A DNA stretch of 32,270 bases from Candidatus Obscuribacterales bacterium (GTDB lineage Bacteria; Cyanobacteriota; Vampirovibrionia; Obscuribacterales; Obscuribacteraceae). The position numbers and the translations under genes are program-made. Location: the NCBI GenBank assembly GCA_019746975.1, contig JAIERK010000249.1, positions 1-32,270 of the forward strand. The letters run 5' to 3'. Shown here piece by piece: positions 7,090 through 14,931 of the stretch. The notes beneath the pieces are model-generated. The model ran no database searches, was not told the origin of the DNA, and worked only from the letters and a program-made list of their open reading frames with translations. Within the stretch, counting starts at the first letter, position 1; the number at the start of each line of letters is the position of its first letter.

Positions 7090-9639
7090 TTATGACCGAT
7101 CCTCTATTTTCCAAGTCACTGTCGGGTCTCTTGTCTCCAGCCACTGTTGTGGCATTGTGACGGGAATGACTAGCAGTAGAATCACAACCGCGAAGGCGGC
7201 AATTTCAGCAGGGCGGAGATCGTCGTATCGAAGGTCCTCCCGATGTGTGCCGAACAAAAGCCGCGCCATAAATTTGAACAGGTACCAGGACGCGGCAAAC
7301 CAAGCGGCGATGATCGCAAGCAGACCAAAACCAAAAGACGTTCCTGTTGTAGGGCTAAGCAAAATTCCCAGGTAGCCGAAGAACAGTCCGAACGGCGGCA
7401 GTCCCACTGCAGCCATAACCAGCAACGCCATGCACAGAGCAAAACGCGGCATCGGTTTCAGCAGCCCACCTATACGGTTCAAATCGAGATCGCCATGCCG
7501 GACGCGGATGCGATCCCAGCCGAGCGCCATCCCCCCAATTGTCAGCGTAACTGCCCAGGCATACAACATCGCAGGTGGCGTCAGCTTGCCCTGCGCCAGA
7601 TGCCACCAGAAAACGGAGTACAACGCCAGCGCAGCGTACGACAACAGGTGAAACACTCGAACCTGCATGAGAGCCTTTATTGATCCCCACAGTGCGCCGA
7701 AGGCGGCGAGGGTGCCTACGGCCGGAAGAAGCTCCGGCGGCATTTTCGGCATAAGGAAGAATCCGATTACTGGAAGCAGTACCGCCAGCGCGACGGCCAT
7801 GGTTCTTGGCGCACGCGTCAATGCGGCAGAGTAGAGACCGTGAAATGGGAATAGAGGCAGACATAATCCTGCCAGAATCAACAGTCCAACCGATCCTGGC
7901 AAATCCGCCGGGAGCCGGGAGGTTTCCTTCCATGCAAAGCCCAGAGCAATGAGCGCGATTATCGGGAAAGAGACACGCGACCTGTCTAAGACGCGTCCGG
8001 CAGCTTTCAGCGAGTCGAACAGCCTCAAAGCGATACCGTCCATATAGACGCGATTTAAGAAGATCATGTACGCTCTCGCCCCAAAGTCGCTCTTACTGAC
8101 TAAGGATCTATCGTGATAGTGAAGGTACATCATGAACCAACTTACGACGATTGAACCAGCAAACAAGCCGGCAAACATCAGGAAGACACCTTCGGGAAGG
8201 GCGGCTGCCTGAAAGTACGCTGCGACAACGCCCGGATCCGGATAAAGGAAGTGGGTAAAATGTTCGGCTGCGAAGAAATAAGCGGTGCCAATCAGCGCGA
8301 TCAGAGTCAGCCCCCCGATCATACCGCTCCACTGCGCGTCGATTCGGCAAAGCGTAAGCGTAACGTGGGCGGCTGTAGCCCAGCTAAAGAGCACAAAAAT
8401 GAAAATGCCTTGCGGGGTTAGAAAGGAAAGCCCCAGCGCATAGTGGATACCGATGATCATTGCCAATGGTATGAGGAGCGACACAATGACACCGGCCGCC
8501 CATACAAACAGGTTCGGCGGACCCAGTGCTGGCATCGGAGGACTGTATGGATGCAACCTGGCCTTATGAATCCTATTGCCACAGTCGAGGAACACGGTCG
8601 CCTTGAACAGACCATGAGCGATTAGATGGAAGACGGCCAGTGAGAATGCTCCGAGTCCGCATTCCATCATCATGTAGCCCATCTGGCCCAGAGTTGAGTA
8701 ACCCAATGATTTTTTGACATCGCTTGCTGTCAACATCATGCACTTGCCTAAAACTATTGTTAGCACCCCAACCAGTAGCACCAGATGCAGTGTCACAGGA
8801 CTAAGTGCATACAGCGGCGCCAGCCGGTTGAGCAGGAAACCACCTGCGTTGATGATGCCGGCGTGCAAAAGCGCATGTATGGGTGTCGGTGCGTAGAGTG
8901 AATCGGGCAACCACATATGAAGTGGAAACTGAGCCGACTTACTCATCGCGCCGACTAATACTAAAAGTGTCACGGCAGTTGGGCCGGTAATCTCAAGCCC
9001 GGTGCCGGACAAGGCAAATCGAGTTTGGTCGGCGGCGGCCAACTCGAACAGTTGCGGGATTTGGACAGTCCCATATAGATGGTAGGAAAGGGCGATTCCG
9101 CAGAGGAATGCAACGTCGCCGAAGCGCAACATTATGAACGTTCGAAACGAACTCTGCGCCGTCGGGATGTGTGTAAGGTTGTGCGCCAGCAGGCACAGAA
9201 ACCAGCTCAACAGTTGCCACGCGATGAAGAGCGAAATTAAGTCCGCGCTTGCCATCATAAACAGAAGCGTAGAAATAGTCAGCGACAGCAACGTCATAAA
9301 CCTGGCAAGTCCACGGTCTTGCTGCAGGTAGCGCCGAGAATAGCGAAAAAGCAGCATGCCGATGCTAGAAACGACTACCATCATTATCGCGGCAAGCCGA
9401 TCAACCGAAAGCGATACCAGAGGCAAGACATGCCAGGGTAGGGAAAAAAGGGCAACGCGAGTAGGTTCAGCACTCTGCACTGCCTGCCAAAATACCGGCA
9501 GGGAAAATAGGAAGCTTGCGATAAGGAAGCACCAACCCGCCCGCAATCGCCGCTCGCCAAGGGACCCTAGCGGAAGGGAAGTCAATATTGCCGCCAAGAG
9601 TGGCGCTAGGACTACGAGCAATGGGTAATAGCTGAACAT
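7090..9639 (-). CDS. dabB: DabB, NuoL/Mrp-type antiporter subunit with extra NuoM-like C-terminal half
   Basis: This 849-residue polytopic protein has an N-terminal ~540 residues corresponding to DabB/NuoL (Proton_antipo_M). They include GAMSKSAQFPLHMWLPDSL (~230-248, conserved Lys 234), HAGIINAGGFLL (~259-270) and HGLFKATVF (~342-350). Residues ~580-849 add a second, incomplete antiporter-like half: RVFHLLSYAALALYS near 661, RIGGLLKPMPRFALCM near 722 and GLPPFGLFFG near 746. These correspond to the later helices of NuoM/NuoL. The usual DabB is about 550 residues, so this is a fusion or extended form. Where complex I subunits have W-E-L in helix 5, this protein has WQLLSW (Gln 142). Its ATG shares one base with the carbonic-anhydrase-like stop codon. 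It should carry the cation flux that drives DabA. Confidence 0.92.
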   Translation of the reverse strand: MFSYYPLLVVLAPLLAAILTSLPLGSLGERRLRAGWCFLIASFLFSLPVFWQAVQSAEPTRVALFSLPWHVLPLVSLSVDRLAAIMMVVVSSIGMLLFRYSRRYLQQDRGLARFMTLLSLTISTLLFMMASADLISLFIAWQLLSWFLCLLAHNLTHIPTAQSSFRTFIMLRFGDVAFLCGIALSYHLYGTVQIPQLFELAAADQTRFALSGTGLEITGPTAVTLLVLVGAMSKSAQFPLHMWLPDSLYAPTPIHALLHAGIINAGGFLLNRLAPLYALSPVTLHLVLLVGVLTIVLGKCMMLTASDVKKSLGYSTLGQMGYMMMECGLGAFSLAVFHLIAHGLFKATVFLDCGNRIHKARLHPYSPPMPALGPPNLFVWAAGVIVSLLIPLAMIIGIHYALGLSFLTPQGIFIFVLFSWATAAHVTLTLCRIDAQWSGMIGGLTLIALIGTAYFFAAEHFTHFLYPDPGVVAAYFQAAALPEGVFLMFAGLFAGSIVVSWFMMYLHYHDRSLVSKSDFGARAYMIFLNRVYMDGIALRLFDSLKAAGRVLDRSRVSFPIIALIALGFAWKETSRLPADLPGSVGLLILAGLCLPLFPFHGLYSAALTRAPRTMAVALAVLLPVIGFFLMPKMPPELLPAVGTLAAFGALWGSIKALMQVRVFHLLSYAALALYSVFWWHLAQGKLTPPAMLYAWAVTLTIGGMALGWDRIRVRHGDLDLNRIGGLLKPMPRFALCMALLVMAAVGLPPFGLFFGYLGILLSPTTGTSFGFGLLAIIAAWFAASWYLFKFMARLLFGTHREDLRYDDLRPAEIAAFAVVILLLVIPVTMPQQWLETRDPTVTWKIEDRS

Positions 9640-10223
9640 TATTTACTCACCGCGATAAATGCTTTTTTCTTTGGATCAAACACTTCTATTTGCGCTGCTA
9701 CCGCGTCATAAAACCAACCGTGCAGGTTTACTTTTCCGCTTGCAGCTAGCGGACCAATGATGGAGTCGGCAAGCATTTGTTTGAGTTCGATGAGAACGTT
9801 GTACTGCCCAACAGCTTTCCATGCCGCCTCGCTATCAGACTCAAGAGCAGCGGCATACAATTGGCGTTGTTCTTCGGTATTAGCCTTGTCGCTATTTTCT
9901 GGTTTGGCAAGAAACTTTATGTATTCACAATCCGAATGTCCGTAAACAACGACGTTCTGAATCTCTGTACTTACAATCGTTTCGACCATGCCGCCACATT
10001 CGAAATGATGTCCGAAGTTCTGGAACAAGAATAGTTTCACGCTGGGAGAACTGCACACGTATGGCACCCAGGCGCCCATGTCGGAACATGCGACAACAGC
10101 CGCGTTTTTCATGGAGCCTGAGACTAAGCTGTCAGAGAGCTGCACATCATCAAGATAGGTCACACAAGGGTTCTTAGAGATTTTACTTGCAATACCGCCG
10201 ATGGTATTAGCTGAGTTTGGCAT
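9639..10223 (-). CDS. Beta-carbonic-anhydrase-like protein with a non-canonical active site
   Basis: The 194-residue protein shows the beta-CA fold motifs: AAVVACSDMG (41-50), VVVYGHSDC (91-99) and HGWFYD (168-173). The zinc ligands are predicted as Cys46, His96 and Cys99, and Asp48 is present. The Arg of the canonical C-x-D-x-R dyad is Gly50, and the usual RNAGN is replaced by QNFGHH. It may be a catalytically altered enzyme or a bicarbonate/CO2-binding accessory. The start ATG at 10223 has a strong GAGGAG ribosome-binding site. It is the first gene of the operon, overlaps dabB by one base (TAATG), and is divergent from the ArsR-type gene. No signal peptide is seen, so it should be cytoplasmic, on the same side as DabA's product. 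Confidence 0.85.
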   Translation of the reverse strand: MPNSANTIGGIASKISKNPCVTYLDDVQLSDSLVSGSMKNAAVVACSDMGAWVPYVCSSPSVKLFLFQNFGHHFECGGMVETIVSTEIQNVVVYGHSDCEYIKFLAKPENSDKANTEEQRQLYAAALESDSEAAWKAVGQYNVLIELKQMLADSIIGPLAASGKVNLHGWFYDAVAAQIEVFDPKKKAFIAVSK

Positions 10224-10342
10224 ATAGTTGTCTCCTCGTTATGGGCATGATTCTTGGCTAACTCGTTATTTTTACTCAAACCATGAGCTACCCATTCTGC
10301 CCACCTTGGGTGTCAGTATCGTCAAGCATTACCCGTGCTCAT

Positions 10343-10374
10343 ATGCATACCTTTGCATCCGAAAATGTTAACAT
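10343..10374. promoter_or_regulatory. Candidate operator: two inverted repeats in the dab/arsR intergenic region
   Basis: ATGCA-6 nt-TGCAT (10343-10358) is followed 6 bp later by the perfect palindrome ATGTTAACAT (10365-10374). The site lies about 140 bp upstream of the carbonic-anhydrase-like start and 120 bp upstream of the likely ArsR start. The core ATGTTAAC recurs at 10462-10469. A repeated palindromic core at a divergent promoter next to a dimeric ArsR-family regulator fits operator pairs, but no binding motif for this regulator is known to me. Confidence 0.4.
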
Positions 10375-10461
10375 GTTTGAACCGATGCTCGCATTTTTTG
10401 ACGTCTTTTTCTTAAGGAGAACGCGAAGAACTAATTACGCCTAGGATTCACAAATCTGCAC

Positions 10462-10469
10462 ATGTTAAC
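10462..10469. promoter_or_regulatory. Second copy of the ATGTTAAC core, upstream of the ArsR gene
   Basis: CATGTTAACC matches 8 of 10 positions of the palindrome at 10365-10374 and ends about 24 bp before the preferred ATG (10494) of the regulator. A site here would allow autorepression. Confidence 0.3.
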
Positions 10470-10493
10470 CGCTTCATGCGAGGTAGCCCAGCT

Positions 10494-10841
10494 ATGACTC
10501 ACAGAATTGTCATAAGCGCAGAACTTGCGAAACTGTTTTCGGTGTTGTCGAACCCGAATCGCGTTCGCATTGTCGAAGAGCTGAGGCAGGGCGAGTTATC
10601 CGTCAATAACCTTCAAGACCTTCTGGGAATATCTCATGCAGCTGTTTCCCAACAGCTTGCTGTCCTTCGAACAAACCGCATAGTCGCAGAGCGAAGAGAA
10701 GGACGTAATGTCTTCTATCATCTCAAAAATCCGGAACTCGCAGCATGGGTATTGGCGGGACTTCGGTTCATTGCACCTGATGACCAGGAAATTAAAAGTA
10801 TGTTGACAGCGATAGAACAAGCGAAGCATAGTTGGGCGTAG
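10494..10841 (+). CDS. ArsR-family winged-helix transcriptional regulator
   Basis: The protein is 115 residues from the preferred ATG at 10494, which has a GAGG about 10 nt upstream; an alternative ATG at 10476 would add six residues. The fold is a compact ArsR winged helix: KLFSVLSNPNRVRIVEEL, then recognition helix ISHAAVSQQLAVLR and wing IVAERREGRNVFYHL. There are no cysteines, so it cannot be a classic thiol metal sensor of the ArsR/SmtB type; it would have to sense something else. It is divergent from the carbonic-anhydrase/dabB/dabA operon and shares a 250-bp intergenic region with repeated palindromes, making it the likely local regulator. The TerC-family remnant begins 6 bp after its stop and may once have been co-transcribed. 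Confidence 0.88.
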   Translation: MTHRIVISAELAKLFSVLSNPNRVRIVEELRQGELSVNNLQDLLGISHAAVSQQLAVLRTNRIVAERREGRNVFYHLKNPELAAWVLAGLRFIAPDDQEIKSMLTAIEQAKHSWA

Positions 10842-10846
10842 CAGTC

Positions 10847-11080
10847 ATGGATTCTTCCGCATGGATTTGAATCAACCTGCTTCTCGCGGTTATGCTCGTG
10901 CTGGATCTGGGCGTCTTCAATCGTTCACCGCATAAGGTATCTGCTCGCGAAGCTGGGGTGTGGACTTGCGTTTGGGTTGGACTTGCGCTTTGTTTCACCG
11001 CCGTTTATTACTGGATGGGCGTGGAAACCGGTTTGGAATGGACTACGGGTTACCTAATCGAGAAAGCTCTTTCGTACTAG
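10847..11080 (+). pseudogene. Truncated TerC-family integral membrane protein
   Basis: Reading from the ATG at 10847 gives MDSSAWI, a TGA, then INLLLAVMLVLDLGVFNRSPHKVSAREAG... up to GYLIEKALS. This is the conserved start of TerC/Alx-type membrane proteins, where the usual text continues V-D-N-x-F. The TGA replaces what is normally a Trp or similar residue, and the remaining ~240 residues with most membrane helices are gone. Translation could restart at ATG 10892, but the product would be only 62 residues. Alx/TerC proteins are Mn2+/metal-linked exporters. The gene may have been co-transcribed with the ArsR gene. Confidence 0.8.
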
Positions 11081-11150
11081 AACTAACACAAGCTGCATGC
11101 AGAGCGGAGATTCGGGAGTGTGTAGGAAGAATGTATGACTACAAAAATAG

Positions 11151-11606
11151 CTGAAATCTTGTGTCGACTATGGAGGAAGGTTGGCCCTTGTGATGAAATG
11201 TTTGCGAGCGCTGATAAATTTCGCAGCTGACCGATTCGGAACGGAAGACCAACCGTTGATAAAGTCGAACGCAGTGACAAGGCTGTCCACACATGGAGCG
11301 TGGCATCGCATGCGTCCGCGCCAAGGCATCATACCGGATCGCCGACTGAAAGTTTGGTATCAGGCGGTGTCGTCGCTGAGGAGCGAGGTAGCGCGAGACT
11401 TTATGTTGTTTTTGCTGCTAACAGGAATGCGTGTAGGGGAAACAAAACGGTTGAATTGGAGCTATGTAGACTTTGAAAACAAGATATTGACGGTGCCGCG
11501 AGAACAGACCAAATCAGATCGAGAGCATCAGCTACCGCTGACCGAATTTCTGGTGGCGCTGCTCAAGAAAAGGCATGTTTTACCGAAGATACGTTCTATG
11601 GTTTGA
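11151..11606 (+). pseudogene. Tyrosine recombinase (phage-type integrase) internal fragment
   Basis: The open frame holds the end of the SAM-like DNA-binding domain (LRALINFAADRF ... NAVTRLSTHGAWHRM) and the start of the catalytic domain. FLLLTGMRVGETKRLNW contains the first catalytic Arg, and LTVPREQTKSDREHQLPLT contains the beta-hairpin Lys region. The H-x-x-R box and nucleophilic Tyr are missing, and the N-terminus is absent. About 140 residues remain of roughly 400. A TTG at 11181 could start it, but nothing supports translation. No tRNA or att duplication is visible nearby. The fragment collides with the 3' end of the convergent protease gene. Confidence 0.8.
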
Positions 11607-12852
11607 GCTTAAGTGCTTTTATGACCGCAGCCCGAAGGTCAGGCACGATCCAACCTTGCGCTGTTTCCCGACCTTCCTTGAACAAAAGTTTGTCTGCTTT
11701 CGGAGCGGTCAGCTTGGGATTCAGACTCATCAATAAAGCAACACACCCAGCCCAACATGGTCCTGCGAAAGAAGTACCTGTGCCATTCGCTGCAGCTGAC
11801 GCGAGCGTATTATACAGACGCACATTCACAGCGGGAGCAGCGGCTTTGAAAGGACCGTAGTTGGAATGCTCCCAGAGCTGTTCTGTTTCGTCCAATCCAG
11901 CTACTCGGCGAAGGTATTTTTCTTTACTTGGATCTTCAAATCCTTCGTTGCCAGCGGCGTTCACCAACAAATCATCGTGTTTTTGCATCGATTTGGCGAC
12001 GCCCTGCACAATGGATGAACCGTTATAGGTCGGAAGAACAAAGGCGTTGATACTTAAATTGATTACCCCCGCCCCCCCGCGCTCAGCGTGATGATCTACG
12101 CACCATGTCATAGCGCGCAAAACATCAAAAAAATCAACCAGCGATACATCATCACCGACTCGAAGGGAGATCACTTTTACATTGGGAATGGTGTGGGATG
12201 CAACGCCAGCCAATAATGTGGCATTGTTAGTCCGAGTAGCTGCGACGGAAGCCACACCTGTACCGTGGTTGCCTGAGTCGGTTGGGGTCTCTAAGACTCC
12301 GGTTGCGCCATTAGCAAAATTATATTGAGTGACATCAGTCATCTCATTTGCGATCGGCGTAACTCCACTGTCCACGATTGTGATTCTTGATTGGACCTGC
12401 TGCGTCACTCCCATTGAATCGAGCAAGCAGCGCATTTCGCCAAAATTCACAACTTGAAGATTAGCCTGCGATGGGAACTCCGGATCGTTAACAGAAGGAG
12501 TGCAAGCATTCATTCGTGCGCCAGGTTTAATCTCTGCCGCTTCCAAGTCTTCATCTTTAGATGATCGAACTTCGGCTAGTGCAGTCTTGACGCTACCTTT
12601 TCGAGGCTGAACTTCCCAAATCGCAAATGAGTCTGTTGCACACTTGATCTCGTTCACAACAGTTAAGCCCTTTTTCTCGAGTCGCGCTCTGAAACGAGAC
12701 GGATCCTGTCCAGGCTTGCTCATGATTATCAAGCTTTGCCCGGCCGGTATCGCTTCGCGCTTCGCTTCTGCGGGTAACGCAGACATGCCGAGGACAGAAC
12801 CTAGATAGATCGCAAGCGCAACAAGCTCGACGGACTTCCTTCGTGTGATCAT
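11596..12852 (-). CDS. Secreted subtilisin-like serine protease (S8)
   Basis: The 418-residue protein has a signal peptide (basic MITRRK, hydrophobic ~9-25, cleavage near ALPAEA). A pro-region follows to ~115 and then an S8 catalytic domain. The catalytic triad is intact: Asp161 in TIVDSGV, His196 in GNHGTGVAS, Ser361 in NGTGTSFAGP. Oxyanion Asn302 lies in VNAAGNEG. The basic C-terminus (ALKLKP) follows a short helical end. Several cysteines (71, 117, 142, 251, 366, 370) suggest disulfides outside the cytoplasm. Subtilases of this type degrade or process extracellular proteins. The ATG at 12852 is preceded by a GAG-rich stretch. It stands alone and appears intact among degraded neighbours. 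Confidence 0.93.
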   Translation of the reverse strand: MITRRKSVELVALAIYLGSVLGMSALPAEAKREAIPAGQSLIIMSKPGQDPSRFRARLEKKGLTVVNEIKCATDSFAIWEVQPRKGSVKTALAEVRSSKDEDLEAAEIKPGARMNACTPSVNDPEFPSQANLQVVNFGEMRCLLDSMGVTQQVQSRITIVDSGVTPIANEMTDVTQYNFANGATGVLETPTDSGNHGTGVASVAATRTNNATLLAGVASHTIPNVKVISLRVGDDVSLVDFFDVLRAMTWCVDHHAERGGAGVINLSINAFVLPTYNGSSIVQGVAKSMQKHDDLLVNAAGNEGFEDPSKEKYLRRVAGLDETEQLWEHSNYGPFKAAAPAVNVRLYNTLASAAANGTGTSFAGPCWAGCVALLMSLNPKLTAPKADKLLFKEGRETAQGWIVPDLRAAVIKALKLKP

Positions 12853-13060
12853 GCTCTCACTCTGTTGGGGTGGAGTACAGCCGCATTTACATTACACCCT
12901 CCACTACATGGTTTTGATGGTAACACAATCAAGAAACGCTGAGAACCTGGTTCGAGTGATTCTTCCATCAAATCTTTGCAAGATTGATCAGATCATAACA
13001 ATTACAGCACCGTTCTTCATGATTGCGATTTCTATACCGTATCTGACACCATACGCTATT

Positions 13061-13466
13061 TCAAAACATCGAACTGAACACTCCGTTGAGACGCGCATTT
13101 TGATGGGTAGCCGCTCCAAGCTTCAGATCGATTGGATCGATTTCCACCGCATCGATTCGAGAAGTGTAAGACTTTCCATATACGAATTGACCGATACTAT
13201 TTCCACGCCTGTCTTTGGTCAGCACGAAACGCCCCGAGATCACACTGGTTGTTTCCCTTGGAAGCGTGATGTAGACAAAGCATTCAGATTTCGATTCGTC
13301 GGAAATCACTATCGATACCTCTGCCTTTACGCACCCGCTGGCGCTGTTTCGCTGACTCCAGGGACAATCCTTCTGCGTCCTTCGCAGGGTCAGCCGCGTC
13401 ATTTTCGCTCAGAACCAAGAAATTCGAGCACGCCGGCGGAGTTGCATTGTGAAACGCCAAATGCAA
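13061..13466 (-). pseudogene. Degenerate coding remnant of unknown family
   Basis: Two minus-strand frames look coding and complement each other. One (13284-13466) reads LAFHNATPPACSNFLVLSEND; the other (13061-13402) reads SIVISDESKSECFVYITLP and GRFVLTKDRRGNSIGQFVYG, with a beta-strand-rich pattern. Joining them needs one frameshift near 13340-13400. I do not recognise the family. Because it directly follows the kinase fragment on the same strand, it could be the C-terminal part of the same ancestral gene or a separate downstream gene. Confidence 0.4.
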
Positions 13467-13903
13467 TTCCGCGGGTTCGGCACCATAAAAGGTGACCAGC
13501 AGTCGTTCATAAATTGAACAGCAATTACTATAAGGTGTTGCTGCGGAGACTGACCATCGGTGAGGATCTTCGCAATGCCGAAATCCAGCAACTTCACATA
13601 GCTCTCGCCGTCAATTGTTTGAACAATAATGTTGCTTGTTTTAAGATCTCTGTGAATGATGCCGTTTTTGTGAATGTACTGAACACCCTTGGACACCTGT
13701 GTGAAGATATCGATGAAAGCATCAAGAGCAATAGCAATCTTTCCTTGTTTCAAAATCAGATTGTTGAGGCTCTCGCCTTCGACGAACTCCATCACAAGAT
13801 ACGGCTCGTCACCTGCAAAGCCATAATCGAAAACAGTGACCAGATTTGGATGCGAAAGCTTGCTACCAGCCTTAGCCTCCTGGGCAAACCTGGCTTTGCT
13901 CAT
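13409..13903 (-). pseudogene. Hanks-type Ser/Thr protein kinase fragment
   Basis: The frame contains kinase subdomains from the alphaC helix onward: RFAQEAKAGSKLSHPNLVTVFDYG, the hinge YLVMEFVEGESL, the catalytic loop HRDLKTSN (residues 84-91) and the Mg-binding DFGIAK (107-112). The glycine-rich loop and ATP-anchoring Lys are missing upstream. Downstream of the activation-loop start (~residue 121) homology stops, removing the APE motif and the whole lower C-lobe. About 115 kinase residues remain of 270. It is not functional as a kinase. Homologues are usually N-terminal domains of larger signalling proteins. Confidence 0.85.
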
Positions 13904-13977
13904 CGTCGAGACTGCGTCCAGTAGTTAAACGTGTCATTTACATTCCCTGAATCAAAATAATCCAGTCATAATGAAGC

Positions 13978-14014
13978 GACGATCGGCCATTACAAACCGA
14001 TCGTCCCTCATTTT
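13978..14014. terminator. Hairpin terminator between kinase remnant and TadG-like gene
   Basis: A perfect 9-bp stem GACGATCGG / CCGATCGTC (13978-13986 and 13997-14005) has a 10-nt loop. The T-run TTTTTT follows a few bases later on the plus strand. It lies just past the 3' end of the minus-strand TadG-like gene (stop at 14035), so it probably ends that operon; the T-run geometry would also work for plus-strand transcripts. Confidence 0.65.
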
Positions 14015-14034
14015 TTGCCGTTCGTTGAGAAAAC

Positions 14035-14868
14035 TTATCTAGTAACAGTCACCTTTTTGCCATCGTAAAGTCTACCTGGGTGCCAGCTATTGTTGATGAT
14101 GTCTTGTTCTGACGCTTCATCATAATCAGGACCCATCAGGTAATCGAAATCGGACTTCTTGAAGTGATAATGATTCATCGACATGAAGTTTTCAGTCAGC
14201 CACTGCTCTCGAGCCAGGCCTTTTCCGTATGGGGTCGGCATCATCGTTTCACCCGCGACAGCGGTGTAAAAGAATCCATAAGACGGCATCACGACTACAT
14301 CTCTCTGGTTAAAACCGAGTGTACCTGCTCGATTATTGGATTCATCGATACCGCGGGTGGGTGCGTCCATATGGATGAGTGAATAAGGAGGATGGTTTGA
14401 ATGCTGGGTCGTGGCGGTTTCTTGAATCTGAGCCGGGAAGTAGCTATTCATGTCGAAGGCGCCGATTGAAATCAGAAAGGGGAAACGATTTCTGGCATCG
14501 ACACGCAGAGTGCATTTTGTGAGGTAATTACCGCCTGCATCTGTCGAGGTGGTGAGCGTGACATTAGAAACTTTCATACCGACTTTCGAGCAAAGGCTCG
14601 ATGCGGCGGAGCGGGCGACCGAGAAAGCCTTGTCCTCATCATATCCGGGTCTCAGGGCATCGAGCCAGAAGCGATGATCATCGACAACTTCGGCAATTTG
14701 TGAGGCGATATGTTCCGTGTCTGACTTTATTACGAGTTGCGCCGAGAGATTGGCGAAGAAAGCGATGAATGGAGCAATTGCAATGATAATCAAAATAACA
14801 ATCACAGCACTAAAAATCAAGAGACTTCCGCTTTGTGAACGGTGCCTTCGCCTCGTTTTTCTGCTCAT
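14035..14868 (-). CDS. Single-pass TadE/TadG-like protein, unrecognised family (paralog A)
   Basis: The 277-residue protein has a very basic N-terminus (MSRKTRRRHRS), a single hydrophobic segment (~15-45) and a large outside domain. This is the architecture of Tad/Flp-pilus minor pseudopilins and TadG. The extracellular domain has four conserved blocks shared with the protein at 20326-21147: SLIHMDAP (163-170), QRDVVVMPSYGFFYTAVAG (188-206) with PTPYGKGLA after it, MNHYHFKK (231-238) and WHPGRLYDGKKVT (262-274). I know no named family with these blocks. It lies 63 bp downstream of the DUF4388-like/TPR gene on the same strand and is probably its operon partner. A hairpin terminator follows. 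Function is unknown; a cell-surface role is inferred from topology. Confidence 0.8.
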   Translation of the reverse strand: MSRKTRRRHRSQSGSLLIFSAVIVILIIIAIAPFIAFFANLSAQLVIKSDTEHIASQIAEVVDDHRFWLDALRPGYDEDKAFSVARSAASSLCSKVGMKVSNVTLTTSTDAGGNYLTKCTLRVDARNRFPFLISIGAFDMNSYFPAQIQETATTQHSNHPPYSLIHMDAPTRGIDESNNRAGTLGFNQRDVVVMPSYGFFYTAVAGETMMPTPYGKGLAREQWLTENFMSMNHYHFKKSDFDYLMGPDYDEASEQDIINNSWHPGRLYDGKKVTVTR

Positions 14869-14931
14869 AACCTTGCCCTCATGCCCACCATCGCCCCGGA
14901 GTATGACACCACAACGTTAGATTATTGTGGC

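Noticed and set aside
12930..12960. GGTTCGAGTGATTC resembling a tRNA T-loop
   Set aside because: No acceptor, D or anticodon stems can be paired around it.
12845..13495. 216-aa plus-strand ORF opposite the protease start and kinase remnant
   Set aside because: No recognisable motifs; it overlaps minus-strand remnants that do have homology, and its composition looks like antisense reading.
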